Below, piece after piece: positions 57,888-64,000 of a DNA stretch of 64,000 nucleotides. Numbering within the stretch: position 1 is the first letter of the stretch; each line of letters starts with the position of its first letter. This DNA is from Pampus argenteus. Lineage: Eukaryota; Chordata; Actinopteri; Scombriformes; Stromateidae. The position numbers and the translations under genes were made by a program. The notes under the pieces are model-generated. The model was not told where the DNA came from, did not search any database, and saw only the letters and a program-made list of their open reading frames with translations. The stretch lies in assembly GCA_036937835.1 (NCBI GenBank), contig CM072878.1, forward strand, positions 10,974,001 to 11,038,000, written 5' to 3'.

Positions 57888-60489
57888 CACACACACACAT
57901 AAGGAGATCAACACATAGTTCATACAGCATATACACAAATAGATCTACACACATACTCTGTATATACTTGCACCTACATATACAATTACACAATTCTGAG
58001 CAAAAAAAAACAACAAAAAAACCACAAAAGTTTTTATGTAATTATTATTAATAAAATGATGGATAATTTAGCTTTATACCAGTGGTGTACTATATTTACT
58101 ATATGTATCCTGCTGTATCACAAACTTTAATGGCTAAGAAGATCAGTAAATAGAACACAACCTTGTTTGGCCGTCAAAGTATCTCTGCTGTTTGAAAGAT
58201 AGTATACTCAGCAACCTCCTGTAGTATAAGTTTTCTTTCTCTGTGACCTTACGTCATTGAATACATCTGTAAGGGTGGTATATAATTATACTATAAAATC
58301 TTTACGATATATATCCGTAACTAAGAAGTAGATATAAGCATTAGATGTTTAATTAAACTATCCTCACATACAGTGCAGTTGCTGGTTTGGAAGAAACACC
58401 AGAAGAGGTTTTCTTATTAGTTTACATGTTGTGTATTTTTGTAAGCCGCCCACCACACTGAATGTAATATGAGTTCTTTACTGACTAAGTGTAGCTTATT
58501 TTCTTGAGTAAATACTCAGACTGTCAGCTGCCCTGATGGCACTTTGTAAAAAAAATTGTTTCATTTAGCGTATTTGTGTCAATGATCTTTCCAAAACTCA
58601 GTTATATCTGTATGAATTGTTTTCTAAAGGGTAATGTATGATACTTAACACTGAATGCTACCTACTTGTATATATATATACGAGACAGTGGGAGTTGGAA
58701 CTTACTACTTGTTTTGTAAAAAGCCAATTTTAACTGTTGCAAGTATCATTTTTAACCCAGCTAAAGTCATTAATAACAGACACTTTAGATATTATACTCG
58801 CAGACATATCTTGTGTTTGTACTGTACAGAAGGAGAGTGAATATAAAGTATACAGTCGCTACTGTAAACTGTATAAAAACACTTTGTTATGTATTATGTA
58901 TCACTCAAATATTTCTGGAAGTTATACCACTGAGAGGACAGCGGTGTCGTTAAGTTTACTTAGTGAAGCAGATTCAGCATTATTTTTAAGCTTTTCGGAT
59001 ATCCCAGTGCTTTGTGAAGCATAAAGTTTAGTCTTCAAAGTGATATTTTTAAAATAGTAAAGAAAAATTATTATGATAAGAATAATATGTGCAGCTACGG
59101 TGGTAAACGCTTTGTTTTCCAAACGTATATACATTGTTTTATTCTGCTTAAATTCTAGAAATTTAAAACTGCTGAATGGGTTGCTGTCCATTTAAAACCT
59201 ATAAAGTGTTAAGTCTGTATTTTGTATTGTATCCGTACAATGCCGACAATGATATAAAGAGTCATATGAAAAATACTTTCACCTGAATGTCTGTGTTTTT
59301 TTTATGATTTCTGATGAAAAACTGCTGCTGATGCTCATGAAAATGTGTTTTCTTACAGAGAAATAAAACCATATAAACTAGTGTATTATTGACAGTACAA
59401 AGGGAATCATATCTAATCTAATCAGACCTTTTGTGTCTACATTTCCTACATCTTTTATGCTGTAAATAAATCTTTACAACTTATTTACAACCACAGCTGA
59501 CGCACCTGCTATTGCTGAAACCAGTTTATTTTTCCTGCTGCAGCACATTCTCCGATTAAGACTTGTTTCTGTGAGATAAGATCTGTGTGTCTGTCTTCTG
59601 GACATGAACACACACACACACACACAGAGAGAGAGACACACTGGCCTTCCCCTTGCTGTGATATTGTGCTATCACTTTATTTAAATGTAAAACTCATTCA
59701 TTCATTCATTTAACTCCCATTGGCTGGAGGGTGCTGTGCAAGCATTCTGTGAGGAGTGATAAATCACTTACATTTTAACTAAGCCTTGTTGTAGTGCACG
59801 ACTTGGAAAGCGGAGTTTGATCTCTTGGGCGAGTGGAGGAAGCTTCTAGCCTGCATGAGATTCCTGGGATAACCCTTCAGCTAATTTGTGACATGCTGTA
59901 TTGTTTGGACTAGACACTTCAGCTCAAAGACAGTCCGCCTGGAATGATACAAAGTGTGACGACTTACTGAAAGGTAAGTTTATTTACCACTAACACACAG
60001 CCTAAAGACAGTAACAACTAAATTAAATTATTAACTACGTTGGACTTGTCGGTTGGACTCAGCAGTTTAATGCGAGCAACAGCAAGTTTATTGAAAATGT
60101 CTCTAGTGACTAATATTTAAATATTTGTTAAATTCATACAAAGTAATAGTAGACCCAGGTTTGATTATGATACAATGTGACAGTTATCAAGTCATTATCC
60201 ACAAAACAGATGTCAAAGTTGCATATAAAGGACTTCAAATTGGCACTTAAGTACTGCATACAAGTACATGTTCTTTTTTTTTTTCTTACCACTTTTATCA
60301 TTATACAGTAATACTTATCATACTCTAATCTCATCATACCTCTCATGAAATTTTCATTTCAAATTGCAACTTGATTATGGTGTCAAGAGCCAACATGTTT
60401 AATAGGCGTGAATCAAGTGCAACTGCAATAATAAAAAATAAAAAAAAAGTGTTATGTTTCTATGTTGAAATTAATTTTGTGGTTTCCAG
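57888..60489. other. grid2ip 3' UTR and upstream region of slc5a11
   Basis: A first AATAAA lies at 58050-58055 and a stronger candidate at 59362-59367, so the grid2ip 3' UTR may run to about 59390. A CA repeat lies at 59608-59627. The stretch 59640-59973 probably includes the slc5a11 promoter and a non-coding first exon. The open frames around 58655-59024 have no recognisable domain. Confidence 0.45.
59900..59973 (+). other. slc5a11: Probable 5' non-coding exon of slc5a11 (start not defined)
   Basis: CTGAAAG/GTAAGTT at 59967-59980 is a strong donor. The first coding exon of slc5a11 begins directly after an acceptor AG (60488-60489), so an upstream non-coding exon is needed. The 5' edge of this exon cannot be seen; 59900 is only a placeholder. 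Confidence 0.5.
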
Positions 60490-63400
60490 ATGTGGTTTCC
60501 TGACCTCCCACCGTGGCAGCAGGTGTCCAGCATGACCCCTTCTCCCTCTCCCTCTCCAGAGGCTAAAAATACTCTGGTTACTGTGGACATAGTGGTCCTG
60601 GTCATCTACTTTTTACTGGTGTTGGCTGTGGGCTTTTGGGTAAGCATTTCTACTTTGTTTTTAGTTCTTTAGTCTGTTTTGCATTGAGAGGTTTAATGGT
60701 TTAAAATGTTCTGTACAGTATTTAGCTTGTCACTGCCTCTTTGTCCTATCAAGTGATCCCACAAATGTCCTTCAACAAGAACATAACTAACATGTATCGT
60801 TCTCATTTTACAAGAAGCTACTGTTTTATCTACAGAAGCCTCTGTTAGCTTTTTACTGTAACCTGTATTATTTAAACTATAATGCACATTTCTCCATCCT
60901 GCATGATGCAACCTAGACTGTTCTGCTGTACATTTCACCACATGTAACCACAGTTATCTAGAGGCAGACACACTAATACAGTGTAGGTAAAGATACCAGG
61001 AGCAACAAAAGACATGTGGCAATATGACTTTCTATTGTTCCTTGTGTAATAGAGAAAAATCCTACCAAAATCTGAATTTTTGATACATGACACAATACTT
61101 GATGGAGGTATTCCAACATGTATTTAGGGGATCTTGCACATGACGCTGATAAATGTCTTCTTTTTCACTTGTATCTTTAAAATGTTCTCTAACATTTCTC
61201 ATATTTCTACCAGTCCATGTGGAGGACAAAGCGCAGCACTGTGGATGGATACTTCCTGGCAGGAAAGAGCATGACCTGGTGGCCAGTGAGTCCAGCATTG
61301 TATAGATTAGCGTTTGCCTGATCATTTCAGTAGCTCCAATGGCTTGAATTCAAGTGCCTGATACTGATTAAAAGTAGCAAAGCTAAACTGGAGATGCTAT
61401 TTCTTCACTTCTGATAGAGGAAAAATGTTGCAGATCTGTGGTTCAGAGTGAATGCTGAGCTGATTCTGAGTCCTGTGTACATTTAGGTGGGTGCCTCGCT
61501 GTTTGCCAGTAATATTGGCAGTGGACATTTCATCGGCTTGGCAGGGTCAGGAGCGGCAGCAGGAATCGGGGCTATTGCATATGAATGGAATGTAAAATAT
61601 TGCATATAATCTCTTGACACAGATTAATGTAGAACCAATTGTGCCTTTAAATATTACTCATAGTCGACATTTGGCATTTGACAGGGTATGCTGATGGTGC
61701 TGCTGCTTGGGTGGGTCTTCCTGCCCATCTATATTGCCTCTGGGGTGAGCTGTCTTCACATGAAATATCATACAGACACACACACACGTATGCTCACGCA
61801 GATCATCATTTTAAATGTCTCTCTTCTCCAGGTGACAACAATGCCAGAATATTTGCAAAGGCGATTTGGTGGGAGAAGAACGCAGATTTTTATAGCCATC
61901 TTGTCCTTATTTATTTACATCTTCACAAAGATATCGGTATGACACAAATGATGCTTTCTATGCCGTAGCACTATGTGTTTTTGTGCATGTTGTACTTGTT
62001 TTTGAAGCTAGTTAGTATATAGAACAAATCCATTCATGTAGACAACATTTGCGTTTGTATTTTCTATATGATATCTCTTATTCTGACCAGGTGGACATGT
62101 ATGCTGGTGCCTTATTTATTCAGCTAGCCTTACAATGGAACATCTACCTGGCCGTGGTGCTGCTGCTGTCAGTCACTGCTCTCTACACTGTAGCAGGTGA
62201 GCTTCCTCCTTCCTACAACATTTAAATAAAACCTCTTGCTCAGACACTGTAAAAGTTTAGACATAAGCGTACTGTTTACTGCCTGGCTGAGCACAGCGTG
62301 TGTTGTATGTTGCGTCCCAGGTGGTCTGGCTGCAGTTATATACACAGATGCTGTTCAAACTGTTATCATGCTGGCAGGAGCTCTCACCCTCATGGGCTTC
62401 AGTAAGTCAAATCAGACATTAATACAGCACAAGGTGACGCCGTCCTGCAGTATATCTGACACTTCTGTCCCCATGTTGAGGCTTTGTGGAGGTGGGAGGC
62501 TGGAATGCTCTGTTGGAGGGTTACCCCAACGCCATCCCCACGGTGCGTGTGCCAAACTCCACCTGTGGCATCCCTCGAGATGATGCCTTCCACATATTCA
62601 GAGACCCGGTGAACTCTGACCTGCCGTGGCCTGGTGTCATTATTGGCATGTCCATCCCCTCCATGTGGTACTGGTGCTCCGATCAGGTAGGAACAATAAC
62701 CTTATTTGTTTAGCACTTTTTTCAAACAAATAAGAGAATATGAAAGAATGCAGCAGCAGTTCAGCTGTAATCCAAAACTTTCCTTTAAACCTTTTCTGCC
62801 TTTTCATAGTTTCATACTGTAATTTCATTGTTTAGATTTCAGCAACTTGCATAGCCATCTGATTTGTGTACACTTTTACCCTTGGTATCTGCAATGCCCC
62901 TGCGTAACTATATGATTTCCTTTTCCATCCTGCCATTGTAAACAAGCTCCTATTAAAATTTAATTACTGCTGCAAATCATAATTACTTATTAACAGACAG
63001 ACCTTGTGGGTTAACCGAGGGTCAGCTGTTGTGATTCTCTGCAGGTGATCGTGCAGCGCTCACTGGCTGCCAAAAACCTGACCCATGCCAAAGGCGGCTC
63101 CCTGCTGGCTGCATACCTCAAGATTCTGCCATTCTTTGCCATCATGTTGCCTGGCATGATCAGCAGGATACTTTATACAGGTGTGAAATGCGGCCGGGGG
63201 GAAAAAATGTTTACACTTATTGTGCAACTATGTATGACTTTAGATAAAAAGGTTGCAGTCACATAATGTTGGTGCTTTGTGAGTTTTTATACTTAAAATG
63301 ATTGTTAGTGTTTGAGTTTGAGTGTTGTTGTTGTGTGTAGATGATGTGGCGTGTGCAGACCCTGAGTTGTGTAAACAGATCTGTGGGAATGCAGTGGGTT

Positions 63401-63709
63401 GTTCAGATACTGCCTATGCTAGACTGGTTATGGAGCTGTTGCCTGCAGGTAAGAGTCGTTCTGCTGTGTCAGCACTTCCTGTCCTACTTTTGTCTCTCTA
63501 TAAACATACCAGACACAGACTCTTTTATTCCAATCTGTGTGTTTTTTTTCCCTCTCAGGACTGCGAGGTCTGATGATGGCAGTGATGATTGCTGCCCTCA
63601 TGTCTTCTTTGACCTCCATCTTCAACAGCGCCAGCACCATTTTCACCATGGACTTATGGAAGAGTTTCCGATCCAGTGCAACTGAGTGGGAACTTATGGT
63701 TGTGGGCAG
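60490..63709 (+). CDS. slc5a11: SLC5 sodium/solute cotransporter, best match SLC5A11 (SMIT2), partial at 3' end
   Basis: Multi-pass plasma-membrane Na+ symporter. SLC5A11 carries myo-inositol, and glucose weakly, in mammals. Coding exons present: 60490-60639, 61214-61285, 61487-61591, 61685-61744, 61832-61936, 62091-62196, 62321-62401, 62481-62686, 63045-63180, 63341-63448, 63559-63709; about 426 residues so far. The family signature is intact: [20 protein letters not shown], then [20 protein letters not shown]. Membrane segments begin with [22 protein letters not shown]5A11-like features are [59 protein letters not shown] and [21 protein letters not shown]5A1, A2 and A9 share much of this, so paralogue choice is likely, not certain. 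The last visible exon ends with a GTACGT donor; the remaining exons lie outside the window. Confidence 0.85.
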
Positions 63710-64000
63710 GTACGTGCGCAAATATATACTGTAGCACCGGTTTAAGCATTTGGGAAAAGACCTCTCTACAGAGAGCCACCCCGCTGTCTGTTGTGAATGT
63801 TTAAAACCTTTTATGAATCATATTTTATCCCTAGTTGGACCATCAACATTTAAAACATAATCACAGATGGCATTTATTGTGCTTTGGATGAAATCATCCA
63901 ACAAATTAGGTGTTAAATGATTAAATTGTTCTCCTGACCCCTCAGTCCATATATTCCAGAATAATGATTTTTCCACACGTTATTTTATAAGCCCTCATGC

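Noticed and set aside
58655..59024. Open frames downstream of grid2ip
   Set aside because: AT-rich 3' UTR-like DNA with no domain, no Kozak support and overlapping frames on both strands.

Overview
The window is vertebrate nuclear DNA, almost certainly from a teleost fish and probably a percomorph. The genes are split by many GT-AG introns, most of them short. There are many CA/GT microsatellites, fish-type interspersed repeats and a truncated non-LTR retrotransposon. The gene order matches vertebrate blocks known from human 16p13.3. No CRISPR array, operon or bacterial feature is present. All gene models were read by eye from splice sites, reading phase and remembered family sequences; nothing was aligned by computer.

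Layout, left to right. (1) 1-7675: a long intron and the last coding exon of a heparan sulfate 3-O-sulfotransferase (hs3st6-like, + strand); its first exon lies left of the window. (2) 8.4-14.2 kb: gene-poor spacer. (3) 14.5-18.5 kb: fahd1 (- strand, one exon) head to head with hagh (+, nine exons), sharing a 392-bp promoter region. (4) 20.4-23.1 kb: haghl (+), a tandem paralogue of hagh with six internal exons of identical length. (5) 24.0-27.6 kb: ciao3/narfl (-, eleven exons), tail to tail with haghl. (6) 28.4-33.4 kb: e4f1 (+, fourteen exons), head to head with ciao3. (7) 35.3-57.9 kb: grid2ip, encoding delphilin (+, twenty-three exons). Its 8-kb intron 4 may hold an alternative first exon, and its intron 5 carries the retrotransposon fragment. 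(8) 60.5-63.7 kb: the first eleven coding exons of an SLC5 sodium/solute symporter, best matched to slc5a11 (SMIT2, +); the rest lies right of the window.

The genes do not form one pathway. hagh and haghl belong to the glyoxalase II family (glutathione thioester hydrolysis), and fahd1 is a mitochondrial oxaloacetate decarboxylase/acylpyruvase. ciao3 acts in cytosolic Fe-S protein assembly. e4f1 is a zinc-finger regulator and atypical ubiquitin ligase. delphilin is a postsynaptic scaffold and formin, and slc5a11 is a membrane transporter.

The most unusual feature is delphilin. The predicted protein is about 1980 residues, against about 1211 in human. It has a PDZ domain between the usual first PDZ and the first harmonin-like domain, and a 2388-bp exon in the FH1 region. 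That exon encodes a 24-unit hexapeptide array (consensus YEEQKA/YQERQA) and a nine-unit His/Gln-rich array ([14 protein letters not shown]). Other points are a GC-AG intron in e4f1, a 109-bp intron hidden inside the delphilin FH2 coding region, a possible N-myristoylated short delphilin isoform, a perfect 17-bp inverted repeat and a triple octamer motif.
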